Notes: generated by a model not told the origin, from the sequence alone. Shown: positions 12,301 through 22,027, counted from the stretch's first letter. The stretch is 64,000 nucleotides of DNA from Motacilla alba alba (GCF_015832195.1 NC_052018.1:69129666-69193665); one strand, 5' to 3'. Translations and numbers: made by a program.

Positions 12301-15300
12301 ACAAAAACCCAAAACAAAACAAAACCTAAACAAAATATTTCTTTGTAAAAATATTTTCATCTATTATTGCAAGTTCTTTCTGTCCAGTTCTCAGAAGAAA
12401 TAACCCCTGGTAGCTCTAAAATGCAGAGTCACAACCCATTGCTCAGAAAGCCTCTGACCCAATAGTTGCTGCAGGGATGGGGCCCACAAAAGACAGGTTT
12501 TTTTTACACTCTTCCTAAAGCACCTATAACTGGCCATTACAGAGATAACAGCAGGTTATTTGGTTTGAATCAATACATATATTCTCAAGTCACATCACTA
12601 TTGCTCTGCTAAACCTGCCAAATTCAACTGTTAAAGCAGCTTACCTTATTAAAACCACAAACTATTATAAATTCCAAGATTCATGAGCACTATTGCTCAG
12701 TTGAACTCAATCTACAAATACTTCCTTCTGAAAATTTTATAGGTCAAACACTGATTCCTTCCAGCTCATCACTCTTAAAATCCAAAGAATGGCAGTTAAA
12801 ACTTAATTAAAAAATAGAGATTATCTTCCAAGTTTAACCAACATAAGCCAAATATGATTCTCATCAATGAAATACAGGTTTCAACTGAACAACAAATAGC
12901 TGCAACACCATTCAAGCATTCCAATTATTACAGGAAGACCTACTAATACCTGCAGCTCAATAAATAGACTTAGGAAGTTGTTTTTTAAAGTCTAATTGAA
13001 GACAGGAAAACAATGAAATCTGTTTGCAAATTCCTAATCATCAGCAGATTAGACTGTTTTATTCTCTGGGCCACATGTTAATATTCTAGGGAAAAACAAG
13101 ACTGTGGAAGCACATACACTCATTAGGAAGCTCATATACTCATTAACTACACAGGCCTGCTTCAGGCTGCCACATTTAACAGCCCTTTATTACACAATTA
13201 TAGAAACACATCTAGAATTCAGATATGTCCTACTTATATGCATTTCAAGTGCTAGCTGAGAACAAAAAGAGAAAACAAAAATGAAATAAAATGAAATAAA
13301 ACAGAATCTATAATTAACAAAAATGCATGAGGGACATAAGTCAAAAAGGGATTTTAAAATAGCACAGCCTGGGTGACATCAGAAACCAAGATAAAAATGC
13401 TGTGCTCACACAACCAGAACAGTCAAATCTGCTCATTCTTTTTCACATGGCTACCTAACTCTCTCTTCCCTATCCCCAAAAGACAGTGGAGAGCCAGGAG
13501 CCTGTGGTACAGAAAAGCGGAATGCAGAGGCCAAGTTCTCCCTCTTTCTCTTGTCAAGAGACAGAAACCAGAACCACCTACCTTGTGTATGTCACAGATT
13601 ATATCAGGCTGAGTTATGCTCAAAAGGTCATTATTGCCTTTCAAAGGCCTGGAATGATCTTTAAATTCATGCCCTCGGAAATCCTCTTCTGTCAGCGCGT
13701 GTTGCTGGATCATGGTCCCCATGCCCCCATCCAACACCATTATCCGCTCCTGCAGAATAGATTCAATTTCATCTTCCACTCTTTTCTGGGGATCTGCTGG
13801 AAAAAAATAAACCAAATATTTAAGTCATTCAGAAATTCCCTATCTATACACATGGCCAACCTGAGCTCTTCCCATTCGAAAATTAAGTAACTAATCCTCT
13901 ACTGAAATAAGACAGTAACTGGTTTACTTCACCTGCAGCTCCAATCACCTGATCTAAGGTAACAGCTGCATCTATCTAAATACAATTAGGCTCAATTGGC
14001 CCTTTACCTAAGGACAGTCACCCACACAGTCAACCACAGAAAAAATTAACAGAAGTTCACAACGGCAAACATGAAAATCTCTACATAAACTAGTTTCTGA
14101 AACTGAGAAGTGTGATCACTTCCAGACCAGCAATGTCAGAACAGCAATGCAGAGCTGCCTCTTGGTACCAGACACCACACTGTAAGTGGTACACAAGCAC
14201 AAAACGGAAATTAGTAAACTTCATTTAAAAACAAACAAACAAATACCCACATCTACTCTAATTGCCTATACCGTAATGACAAAGAGAAATAAACTGAGCA
14301 AACAAAAACAATTTTTCAACTGAGTCCTAAATTCCCTTAGGATTACAGTAGTAAATGACAACTTGACAAACACCAAGATATGCCAACAGATTATATCAGG
14401 CTTTACTTTCTTTTGCACAAAAGTAACTAGATACTCTTTTCCTCCACAGCAATGCCAGAGGAAAATAGATCAGGCAAATCACATGGTTAATTATAAGACA
14501 TTGAGCAGGATAAATCTATCTATGACTGAAACAATATACTGTAGACACTTCAGCACTATCATTAGAAATGAATATGCAGTACAGCTTCAAGATCCCAAAC
14601 ACAGCCCATCCCAAACATTAAGAAAAAGCTTAATCTGAGGCATTAATAAAACAAACAAAAAACCCAAACCAAATAAAAACATAAAACCCCAATAAAACCT
14701 CCAAGACCACAGCAAAAGTAATTCCACTTTTCCCCTTTAGAACATACACAGACTCATTTCACAATGCAAACACACATACAGAATCACAGAGCGGGTCAGG
14801 ATGGAAGGGACCACAGGGAGTCATCCGTCCCAACCTCCCTGATCAGGCAGGGTCATCCTAGAGCACATGGCACAGGATTGAGACCAGGCAGTTCTTAAAC
14901 ATCTCCAGTGAGGGAGACTCCACAACCTCTCTGGACAACCTATTCCAGTGCTTGTTCACCCCCAGAGTGAAGAAGTTCCTCCTCATATTCAGGTGGAACT
15001 TCCTGTGCATCGGTTTCTGCCTGTTGCCTCTTCTCCTGTTGGCTGGCACCATTGAGAAGTGCTTGAATCCATCCTCCTGGTATCCCCCTTTTAGATACTC
15101 ACAGGCATTGATAAGATTGTACATACAGCAAAATAATCAAACAACCTCTTTACCAAGAATCCAAACTACAAGAATAGGAACCCCCAGATGTTTCACAAAC
15201 ATGTGAATGACGTGCTATTCCTCATCTGTTTCGTTCATTCAGGTTCATCTTACTCTTAAAGACTTGTTTTGCGTTTAGGTTATGAACTATCATCAAAGCC

Positions 15301-18300
15301 CTTGTAAAAAAATGAATTATTTCCAAGACACAAAAACATCCTCATGTCTCATTACAACTTAACTTACTACTACACACAACGGTACTTAAAAATCACTGGT
15401 AACTGCTAACTGATTTGACTTTTCTTCCTTCTGCATTTGTGCAATGCATCTTCTGTTTTGACATCAGTACTGTTAAAAAAGCAATGTGCTGGAGAGAAGC
15501 TGAGGCCTTGAGGAAAGCATTACAAGGTTACATTTATACCAACACTCTGGAAAAACAGCTCTAAATCAGAAGGAGGCTCAGCATGAAGAGAAGTCAAAGA
15601 AAATGTACTCTCTAACAAGTATGAAGCATTTGAAGGTAGATTAAAACACCAAAAAGTAAGCCACCCTTGCTTCAAGTTGAAAGTTTTAACACCACACAGG
15701 CAGGCTCAGCAGGTTCTTACATAAGAGCTTAAATCTACTCACGTTAAACCATCAAATTATTCATGAAAATAAAATGAATCCTTGAGCTAAAGGCTTTTAG
15801 AAGTAATACATGAAAAACTCTATCTGAAAGTAGGTCTGCAGTGTAGACTCCTAACGGAATGTACCTCATGTGCTTCCGAGAGCGACAGCCCAGTGAGACA
15901 CACAGGCACTGAAGCTCACTGGTGCTTTAATGAGCCTCCTAAGCCAAATCCTTGGCCCTGAGAGCTGCATCCCAGACAGCTGAGACAGGCTATTGGAGTC
16001 CTCCCAGAACCAGTCCTCCTTTCCATAGACTTTAACCTATGTTCTTCTCAACTATCTCCTTACCCACACTAGGAAGCAAAGATTTACCCTTTGGTTGTAA
16101 TCCTGCACCTCACCTGGTCCATCCCAGAACAGAAGCAATGAGCAGTCTACTGTCTGCTGCTCATAGGAGCACAGATCCTGCCTCATTGCTGCAAGAACCT
16201 TACTCTGACGTTTTCAGAATCTCTGCTTCTTCAGCAGCATCTCAAAAAGTTCCAGGAAATAGCGTGGGAATCATGAGGGTGGCCATCAGTGCTTTACAGA
16301 GGGATGCAACAGCTCCAAGACCACCAAGACCCAATTTACCTGTCCAGGCTATGGATAACAACTGACTCTTCTTCCAATAACAGCATGCACTACTTGTCGT
16401 GCATATTGATGGTGCAACTCCAAGTTGAAAACCAAGTCTGCAGACAGGTCCAAAAACACTCCAGAAATCAAAGAATATTGATTCAAAAAGCCATGCTAGG
16501 AAGTGCTGAGCTCTGTCCTTGGAACAAAAGTAGGGAGGAAGCTGGGAGTCAGATCTACTAACAAGTACCATAATCTTAATTCAGCATTCAGCTCAAGCAA
16601 TCCCCCTCTCCAGCACAAACAGGGTATGACAGAATATTACAGAATAAAAGAAAAAATTGTTTGCACAAATTCCTAAGCAGGAGAAAATCAGATCAGCCTT
16701 TTCTTTTTTGTTGTTTTTGCTTACGTACCCTGCTCTTACCTCTGCTCAGCCAGGAGCTGATGAAAATTTTGTTTAATAAAGTTACTGGCAAGCTTTGGGA
16801 AATGGATATCCTTTTCCATTCAGAAGTGTCCAGGAAAATAAGCTGCTTCTATAGCCATAACAGAAATAGAAGAAACCAGCAGTGGTAACCAGACCCAGGA
16901 CCAATTACCTTGATTTCACACTCTACTGAAACTTAAAACATAGAGCCCATTACTACAGAGTGCTGTAGGGCTAGAACCAGTTCAGAAGACCAAACCAAAT
17001 GAACAAAAATACCAGCACTGGCTTAAAAGTCAATGGGATACAGAATGCAAAATAAAAAATCCTACTTCCCAGCTTCACTTCCCCAAGGTAAACACTCTGT
17101 CTTGAAATCATATGAACAAGGGAATTACTTGTCTGCAACAGAGAAATTATCTGAGTTAGAAGAACTTCTACTCCTTGTAGAGTAGCTGTTCACCCCTACA
17201 GTCATTCACTAACAATTATAAACTTCTCCCAACTGTAACCTTTAATTTTTCTCAATGTAACCAACTAAACAGTCAGGGAATAAGGCAAGATGATGTTCCT
17301 TCATGTCCTTATCCCAATCCAATCACATACAGACCACATGTGCAGAATCAAAGGGATGTGTGTTTTCCACAAGAAACAGGACTTAAAAGATTGCAATTCA
17401 CTCTAAAACAAACTTTTGTGATGCCTGCAATGATTCTCAAAAGGTATTGTTTTTTATTATTGATGCACTTCCATTACAAATTTATTTTTAGTATAAAATA
17501 GTCTGGTGTAGAAGTACTTGGAAGGGAATAAAGGATTACAAGTTGTTTCCAAAGCTTTTCTAAAGGAGCAAGCCAACTGTGACAGTATTAAAGTGTTTTC
17601 ATCATATTAATGTGCCAGAACACAAGCAGAGGAACTACACAGAGAGAGAGGCACTTACAGGACCTGCTGTTTCCTAGGCTGAGCAACCAGCTCCTCTCTT
17701 CATGGGAAACAGGGCCTCTCCATATTTGCACATCCGAATTCAACAAATCAGCAATTCCCCCCAACAGCTCCAAGCACAAGTTTCCCCATCATTCAAAAAA
17801 TTACTGTGCAGCATGCAGAATTTGCAGTATTAGTACCTAGAAAGGATGCTCTTGCTATCAGCCTGCCACAGACACTCATGATAACCTCAGCATTATTTGC
17901 TACTCAATTAATTAAATTGTCTTCAACTGGATGCCCTCTGGCAACAATAAGAGCTTCATGAACTGTAGCAACAGATGTTACACAGGTCCTTTGCAACAGT
18001 GGGCAGCAGCACCCTCTTGCTATGTTATTTGTTACCCAGCCTATCCAAAGAGAGAAGTATTGGATCTTACCACCTCACCTCGGGCACCTATGTGCACCTT
18101 GCTAATATTTTCATGTCGGCAGCTGTCTTATGAACCATTCACCTCTTGCATAACAGACAGACAAGATACCTACGTACCTAATGCATTTACAAAGTTAGCC
18201 TGAGAGGCAAACAACCACTACTAAAGTCACTGAATTTTCAGAACAGCACTGTCCTGTTAGCTGTGCCCACTGTCTCTAGCTGAACATGCAAATCCCAGGT

Positions 18301-20035
18301 TTAGAAAGCTCCCTGTGTTAGAACCACAATTGTTCATCTTCTGACATTAAAATGTCCAAAACAGATATTCATTATAGGCAGGACTCACAGGGAAACAGAC
18401 CTGCATGGCCTCACTTTGTGGGACACCCTGCCCCTCAAAGGCTAGTGAGGAACATTGTGCTCAGCTTCTCCATAACCCACTCCTGAACCCAGGTCCTTTG
18501 CCTCACTGCCAGAGGGACATACCACCACCTCCTGCCTCATGCCTGCTCACTGGGGCTCCACAAATACCCCCTTCACTCAATTTGAGCTTCTGTCTATGCA
18601 GAACTTCTCCCCCACTGCTACCGCTTCTCAAGCTGCTGCCACAACACCTTCGCACTTTCCATTTCAGCCAAATCCATACGGATCTGCAGCAGGGCAGTCG
18701 CTAGCCCACGGCTTGACCCCAAGTGGCACGGGAGAAAGAGCAGGGCAGGACAGGTCACATCAACATCTTCTTTGCCAGAGGAACCTGGAGAAACCTCAGG
18801 CAACAGAAGCTGGCTGTGGAGTCGGTGCCAAGCAGGACTGCAGGCCTGTTCTCACATGCCGAGGGATGCAAGCCCAAGCTGAAGCACAGGCTCAGCATCA
18901 GGAACTCCCTCATGAGTATTGTTATAGATGGATAATGAGATGACTGGCTCTTGCAATTAAGGGTAACTATTGTGTGAATATTAAGAAAAGCACTAGTGAT
19001 GTATAGTTATGTTATTGTAGTTTAGATGTCCTCTGTTCTCTCCACAGTTCCCTTTTCCCCCCTGTATTGTTACCATCAGACAGCCAGGGCTGTCTAGGAC
19101 AGGTAAAAGAAGTCGTGCACACATGCCCTTTGCATGGGGTAGTTGGAAATGGAAAAGCTCGTTGCTTAGAGGGCGCGGCATGGCAACACCTGACCTCCAA
19201 TCAAGTTACAAGAAAGAAGTTTCCACCGATAAATGGCAAAGAGGAGCTGACTGGCAGACTTTGGGAGGGGCCAGGACTGGCTGATGCAACGCCCCCAGGG
19301 GTATAAAAAAACTGAGCATCCATCTTGAAGATGAACTGGCCGCGTGGTATCTGCGAGATAGTTCTGAGCGCTGTGAATTTTTCCTTATATAGTTTTTTGT
19401 TGCATTTTTGTCAAGGTTTGATAAACCTTTTTAAGTTTTCAAAGTGAGCAGTTGTTTCTCACTAGTATTAAAAGGGGAAGTGCTTGGGATCTCTGCTGGC
19501 CGCAGCACCAGTGAAAGCAGCCACTGACAGCCCAGTCCATTTTAAAACACCAACGCCAATTAGGAGCTTTAATTTTACTTATCCTCCCTGTCCAACGACT
19601 TCTGTTTAACCCGTGAAATGGCACATTTGACTCAGAGTCCCGAGCATCTGGAGCACACCCAGCCCCTCCCACCGCGCCACTTTCCCGGCATGGCTGTGTC
19701 GCTGGACGGTTCGGTGCGGGTCCCTGGAGGTGCCTCCCAGCCCCTCCCTGGCAGGATGCAGCTCCTCCAAGGGGCCGGCACCAAAAAGCGCCCTCACTCT
19801 TTCTTTCTCTCTCTCGCTCACTCACTCCCGACACGCCACACGCAGCTTCTGCAAAAAAAGTTACACGCGGTGCCTAAGTGCCGCCCCTGCCTGCACCAAG
19901 CCGCGGGCTCCGCCAGGGAATCTGAAGGGAGGGCGCGGCCGCCGCCCCCTCACAGCCCGCCCGGCACCTCCCGCCCGGGTCCCCCCGCGCCCCCCGGCGC
20001 TCGCGGCCGTTACCCGGCGGCCCCGGGGGAGCCAT
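249..20035 (-). CDS. MTR: Methionine synthase (5-methyltetrahydrofolate-homocysteine methyltransferase), N-terminal part, gene level
   Basis: MTR transfers the methyl group of 5-methyl-tetrahydrofolate to homocysteine through cobalamin, giving methionine and tetrahydrofolate in the cytosol. The window holds exons 1-9, at 20014-20035, 13582-13796, 10994-11083, 10108-10177, 8935-9027, 8737-8843, 7380-7439, 4063-4157 and 249-349. Spliced, they give 284 codons with no stop. Visible hallmarks include [59 protein letters not shown] and the zinc-site GLNC. All belong to the N-terminal homocysteine-binding barrel. The N-terminus is four residues shorter than human (DGG starts at residue 30 rather than 34). 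The full protein is about 1265 residues in human, so roughly three quarters lies outside the window. ACTN2 lies upstream in the same orientation. No defect is seen. Gene identity is certain; the exon 1 start is inferred from phase and context. Confidence 0.97.
350..4062 (-). other. MTR: MTR intron 8
   Basis: This 3.7-kb intron joins exons 8 and 9 in phase (the split Cys codon TG|T). It contains a T/G-rich and T-run stretch around 1620-1682. I recognise no coding sequence or transposon in it; the short open frames are not supported by any family resemblance. Confidence 0.75.
4063..4157 (-). CDS. MTR: MTR exon 8
   Basis: The exon is 95 nt, acceptor ...TATTTAG, donor TTTG|GTAAGGAAA. It encodes [16 protein letters not shown], then [15 protein letters not shown] and the first two bases of a Cys codon. 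An alternative GT 13 nt earlier (CACA|GTAAGC) also looks like a donor. Only the 4063 boundary keeps the conserved PLC-IGLNC junction with exon 9, so I chose it. Confidence 0.95.
5360..5926 (+). mobile_element. Degraded solo LTR, avian ERVL-like
   Basis: The plus strand starts TGTCCTAG and ends near CACAACA. The diagnostic part is the 3' third. A T-rich stretch is followed by a segment around 5750-5767 reading TAAACTGTTCATACCTCAAC, as I recall from the polyadenylation region of abundant avian ERVL-type LTRs. A pyrimidine-rich block and a GGGAAAGAGAGAGGGG purine block come next. No internal viral genes adjoin it, so it is a solo LTR. Flanking 5-mers (TCAGA and CCAGT) match poorly, so the bounds are approximate and the copy is old. 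Confidence 0.6.
5419..5480 (+). repeat. 31-bp tandem duplication inside the LTR
   Basis: Two adjacent 31-bp units (5419-5449 and 5450-5480) differ at only two positions. Both carry the core CACATCATTGCC. This is a local duplication within the LTR-like element. Confidence 0.85.
7380..7439 (-). CDS. MTR: MTR exon 7
   Basis: The exon is 60 nt, acceptor ...TTCTGTAG, donor TTT|GTAAGT. It encodes [20 protein letters not shown], a 20-residue block that aligns with human AALFALQNLF... in phase 0 at both ends. It is part of the homocysteine-binding barrel. Confidence 0.96.
7440..8736 (-). other. MTR: MTR intron 6
   Basis: The intron is 1.3 kb. It includes a short TTTA run near 7530-7550. No transposon or coding similarity is recognised. 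Open frames on the plus strand here (for example 7581-7928) show no family features. Confidence 0.75.
8737..8843 (-). CDS. MTR: MTR exon 6
   Basis: The exon is 107 nt, acceptor ...ATTTTACAG, donor AAG|GTGAGA. With the A carried over from exon 5 it reads [17 protein letters not shown], then [19 protein letters not shown]. The [13 protein letters not shown] strand is strongly conserved in the homocysteine methyltransferase fold. Only a 91-bp intron (8844-8934) separates it from exon 5. Confidence 0.96.
8935..9027 (-). CDS. MTR: MTR exon 5
   Basis: The exon is 93 nt, acceptor ...TTGGTCTAG, donor ATAA|GTAAGT. It encodes [19 protein letters not shown] and [12 protein letters not shown], with the first G carried from exon 4. 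The [16 protein letters not shown] stretch is nearly identical to human MTR. Confidence 0.96.
   Translation of the reverse strand, partial: ELGDSLLEPWVQQTGHSLCHHLWRDQITGT
9028..10107 (-). other. MTR: MTR intron 4
   Basis: This is a 1.1-kb AT-rich intron. I see no repeat or coding segment in it. Confidence 0.75.
10108..10177 (-). CDS. MTR: MTR exon 4
   Basis: The exon is 70 nt, acceptor ...TTGTTACAG, donor ACAG|GTTAGT. It encodes [19 protein letters not shown] then TAQT plus one base. It matches human [23 protein letters not shown] in position and phase. It is too short to be seen as an open frame on its own and was found by splice-phase continuity. Confidence 0.95.
10178..10993 (-). other. 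MTR: MTR intron 3
   Basis: This is an 816-bp intron. A 143-codon open frame on the minus strand (10522-10953) lies wholly inside it. Its translation is low-complexity and hydrophobic, and I do not think it is a gene. Confidence 0.75.
10994..11083 (-). CDS. MTR: MTR exon 3
   Basis: The exon is 90 nt (30 codons, phase 0 at both ends), acceptor ...GTCTTGCAG, donor TTG|GTAAGA. It encodes [18 protein letters not shown] and [12 protein letters not shown]. The [10 protein letters not shown] motif is a signature of the homocysteine S-methyltransferase fold. Confidence 0.97.
11084..13581 (-). other. MTR: MTR intron 2
   Basis: The intron is 2.5 kb. It contains an A-rich stretch at 12251-12336 and is otherwise plain AT-rich intron. 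No exon or transposon is recognised. Confidence 0.75.
12251..12336. repeat. A-rich simple repeat
   Basis: About 85 bp consists of A runs broken by single C or G bases, with AAAAC and CAAAA units repeating. It is low-complexity DNA inside MTR intron 2. Confidence 0.85.
13582..13796 (-). CDS. MTR: MTR exon 2
   Basis: The exon is 215 nt, donor AAG|GTAGGT. It encodes (A)[16 protein letters not shown], then [36 protein letters not shown] and [12 protein letters not shown]. It opens the homocysteine-binding barrel at the invariant DGGMGT. The acceptor is a CAGCAG tandem. Use of the first AG starts the exon at 13796; use of the second starts it at 13793 and removes one residue. Both stay in frame with exon 1. 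Confidence 0.96.
14781..15122 (-). mobile_element. CR1 LINE 3' fragment (minus orientation)
   Basis: Read on the minus strand, the element encodes a recognisable C-terminal end of the CR1 ORF2 protein. Visible pieces are [33 protein letters not shown] and [14 protein letters not shown]. The 3'UTR follows and ends in CTGTGATTC, close to the CR1 3' terminus. It is 5'-truncated, as most CR1 copies are, and lies in MTR intron 1 in the sense direction. Confidence 0.9.
18400..18918. other. Unassigned G+C-richer segment beside the LTR
   Basis: This stretch is more G+C-rich than its surroundings and has overlapping plus-strand open frames of about 99 and 134 codons. Their translations are rich in Pro, Ala, Gln and Ser and match no family I know. 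It ends exactly at the 5' boundary of the solo LTR. It could be unique intron sequence or a fragment of an older repeat. Confidence 0.3.
18920..19463 (+). mobile_element. Solo LTR of an endogenous retrovirus (antisense to MTR)
   Basis: The element is 544 bp, opening TGTTATAG. A TATA box (TATAAAA, 19302-19308) follows a G+C-rich promoter-like segment. A T-rich 3' third contains GATAAA near 19418. The 5-mer AGTAT sits at both edges (18915-18919 and 19464-19468), as expected for a target-site duplication. The 3' end reads CTCACT rather than a clean CA, so the exact terminus is uncertain. No internal viral genes adjoin it. Layout and wording resemble LTRs I recall from passerine genomes; the exact family is not assigned. 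Confidence 0.65.
20014..20035 (-). CDS. MTR: MTR exon 1, coding part with start codon
   Basis: The coding part is 22 nt: ATG at 20035-20033, six more codons (MAPPGPP) and one base, then the donor GTAACG. The single G joins CA of exon 2 to give [17 protein letters not shown] in frame with the DGGMGT motif. G at -3 and +4 gives a strong initiation context. No ATG occurs on the minus strand between here and at least 20260, so this is the first ATG of the transcript. The total length ahead of DGG is four residues shorter than human. The call rests on phase and context, because the peptide is too short for homology. Confidence 0.82.
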
Positions 20036-20043
20036 CGCTGCCC

Positions 20044-20051
20044 AGACGTCA
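20044..20051 (-). promoter_or_regulatory. MTR: CRE-like site next to the MTR start
   Basis: The minus strand reads TGACGTCT, a 7/8 match to the CREB/ATF palindrome TGACGTCA. It lies 8 bp upstream of the ATG. A second TGACG core is on the plus strand at 20084-20088. Confidence 0.45.
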
Positions 20052-20164
20052 CCGCCCGCTGCCGGGGACCCGCGCGCTGCCCGTGACGCGCGAGCTCCGC
20101 CCCGAGCGCGGGCCGGTCGCGCGCGCTGCCCTGGGCGTGAGGGGGGCGGCCGTCGTCTGTTCCT

Positions 20165-20188
20165 GGCAGACAGACAGACAGACAAACA
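20165..20188 (+). repeat. Short CAGA microsatellite
   Basis: About five CAGA units, the last imperfect, lie at the upstream edge of the MTR CpG island. Confidence 0.8.
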
Positions 20189-20598
20189 GGCCGACGCACA
20201 AACAGACCCAGACGACAGCTCGGCCTTCCAGCTAACTCACCTAACGTTAAATGCCGCGGGGGGGAGGGATGATTTTGGATCCCGGCCGAGTTGAATAAAA
20301 TTTAGTCGTCTCTCATCGCGGGGAGAAGCGGGGTGGGGATGTGGTGTAGAGGGATGATTCTTTGAAACTCAAGCGACAAATGTGCTGCAATTAGTGACAA
20401 ATGTAGCGTTGAGAGGAGGCGTGTAAACATGCCTTAGGGAAGCTGGAAGTCGGACGTGCCAGTGATGTGTGGATGCACGTTACTGTCATGTAAACGTGGA
20501 AGCAAGGTTATACTAAAGGAATCAAATTTAAGTCACAGTTTGCTTGACAGATTAAAAAAAAAAAAAGTGAAGTATTTTGACACAAGAGTTTCACTTCT

Positions 20599-20653
20599 GG
20601 TGGTACATCCTTTCAACTGCTTATGTGAGGTGGTACGTCCTTTCAACTGCTTA
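20599..20653 (+). repeat. 25-bp direct duplication
   Basis: Units 20599-20623 and 20629-20653 share GGTGGTAC.TCCTTTCAACTGCTTA with one difference and are 5 bp apart. It is a small local duplication just upstream of the MTR CpG island. Confidence 0.85.
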
Positions 20654-21623
20654 ACCTTCTAAAAGAAAGAAATATTCACAAAACAATGCTGCAGTCACCA
20701 TGCTGTGTATAGAATGTGCTGCAAATAGTTGGAGTAGCTCGAAGGAATAACTGATCCTCTCATTTCATGTTAGTAATTCAAGTGCTAATTATAAGCATGG
20801 GGAGCATTGTCATCTGAACAGGTTCAATGGTGAAAATATGAAAAGAAGGAAGCCTGTAAAATGGAAGCTATACATTCACTCTTGAATTTTCTTTTGAGAC
20901 ACAGAAACAGTGATTACAAACTTTGAGTCCAGTGTGATATAGGAACTTTCATAATCAACTGTCATTTTGGTCTATAGTAAATCAAGTATATATATTTTTT
21001 AAATTAGTCTTATGTTTAAATAACGTATACATCTCATTCATTTTCAGAATAAATGCTGGCAGCCCACAAATCAACTAGGTAATAGTCCAACTTCAGTTGT
21101 AGGAGGCCATGCTCCAGTTTTGAATGACAGGAGACGTTGGAGAGCCGACCTTACCCGTCAGCAAACCACTGCAGTAGTCAGCCTGAGCTCCTAGCGCAAA
21201 AATGTGTCCCAAAATTCCAGTGTAAGATGTGATTGTCGGGAAACCCATACTCTTTAAAAATTTAGCAACAGAAGTGGAATACACTAAACAGAAGCAGAAA
21301 TTAAGTATTCCTAATGAGTGCCTAGTTTGATCCCTAATACACACAATTTGCATATATTACAAAGATGGGCAATGCTTTGAGAACTGCTGATTATGAGATT
21401 TTTAGGGGGTGCATTTCCTTGCTTGACTTTTCGACAGCTTTGAACCTTTTTGTCATGTCACATAACACTGTGAAAATTTCCTCTGGCAGCAATGCAAGTT
21501 ACAAAGCTCACTGTCTACACAGTTGCTTTGTGGCGACAGATCTTTGTACCACAGCTCAGCACGTCCTTGCTTGTGCTGATGCATTTGTTTGTGTAACTGC
21601 TGCAAAGTAGGTCATTGGGGAAT

Positions 21624-21642
21624 AAAAAAAAAAAAAAAAAAA
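21624..21642 (+). repeat. A tract following AATAAA
   Basis: A run of about 19 A follows GGGGAAT, so AATAAA runs directly into the tract. It lies just downstream of an 81-codon plus-strand open frame (21365-21610). Confidence 0.85.
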
Positions 21643-22027
21643 GCTGCACATTTGAAGGTGCTTTTGCAAAGGATCATTTCACATATCCCAGCTCCTTTGC
21701 AGTTTTGCAATCAAATTAAGCCAGTTTGACTGTGTGATGCTGTGAAAGGTTAGTCCCAAATCCCACCCTGTGCTATCCTCTTGTTTCCATCCTTTTCCTT
21801 GTGCCTGCTGGCCCTTGAACACAGTTCTTCTGTAAAAGTCAGTTATCAGTGGTAACAGAGCTCTGATCCAATTCATCTGCAGCAGATAGATCTCCAGGGC
21901 TGATGCAGGAACAGCAGCAGGAAGAGAGAGCAACAACTCTCCAACCTCAGACTTTGTTCAATTTGCTTGAGTAACTGGAGTTGTACAACCAACCAAAGGA
22001 GCACAACTGAAGCAAGTTACACTTCAG

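Larger units (their letters stand above)
13797..20013 (-). other. MTR: MTR intron 1
   Basis: The intron is 6.2 kb. It contains a CR1 3' fragment (14781-15122), an A-rich stretch (about 14640-14700) and a solo LTR (18920-19463). The segment at 18400-18918 is richer in G+C and I cannot assign it. The CpG-rich promoter zone runs into its 5' end. Confidence 0.75.
19870..20260. promoter_or_regulatory. MTR: CpG-island promoter of MTR
   Basis: This is the only strongly CpG-dense DNA in the window, with closely spaced CG dinucleotides and runs of G and C. It surrounds the inferred MTR start codon. It contains a GC box on the minus strand (GGGGCGGAGC, 20094-20103), a further GGGCGG, and CRE-like sites. 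There is no TATA box on the minus strand, which suits a housekeeping gene such as MTR. The transcription start cannot be fixed from sequence alone; between about 20050 and 20230 is likely. Confidence 0.8.

Noticed and set aside
13486..13890. 134-codon plus-strand frame over MTR exon 2
   Set aside because: It is the reverse-strand shadow of a conserved coding exon.
20036..20199. Arg-rich N-terminal extension of MTR upstream of the ATG
   Set aside because: The frame upstream is open, but it only starts at TTG or GTG codons. There is no ATG before 20035, so the extension is a by-product of GC-rich DNA.
19618..20235. 205-codon plus-strand open frame across the CpG island
   Set aside because: Pro/Arg-rich composition comes from C-rich DNA lacking stops. 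It overlaps the MTR promoter in antisense and shows no domain.
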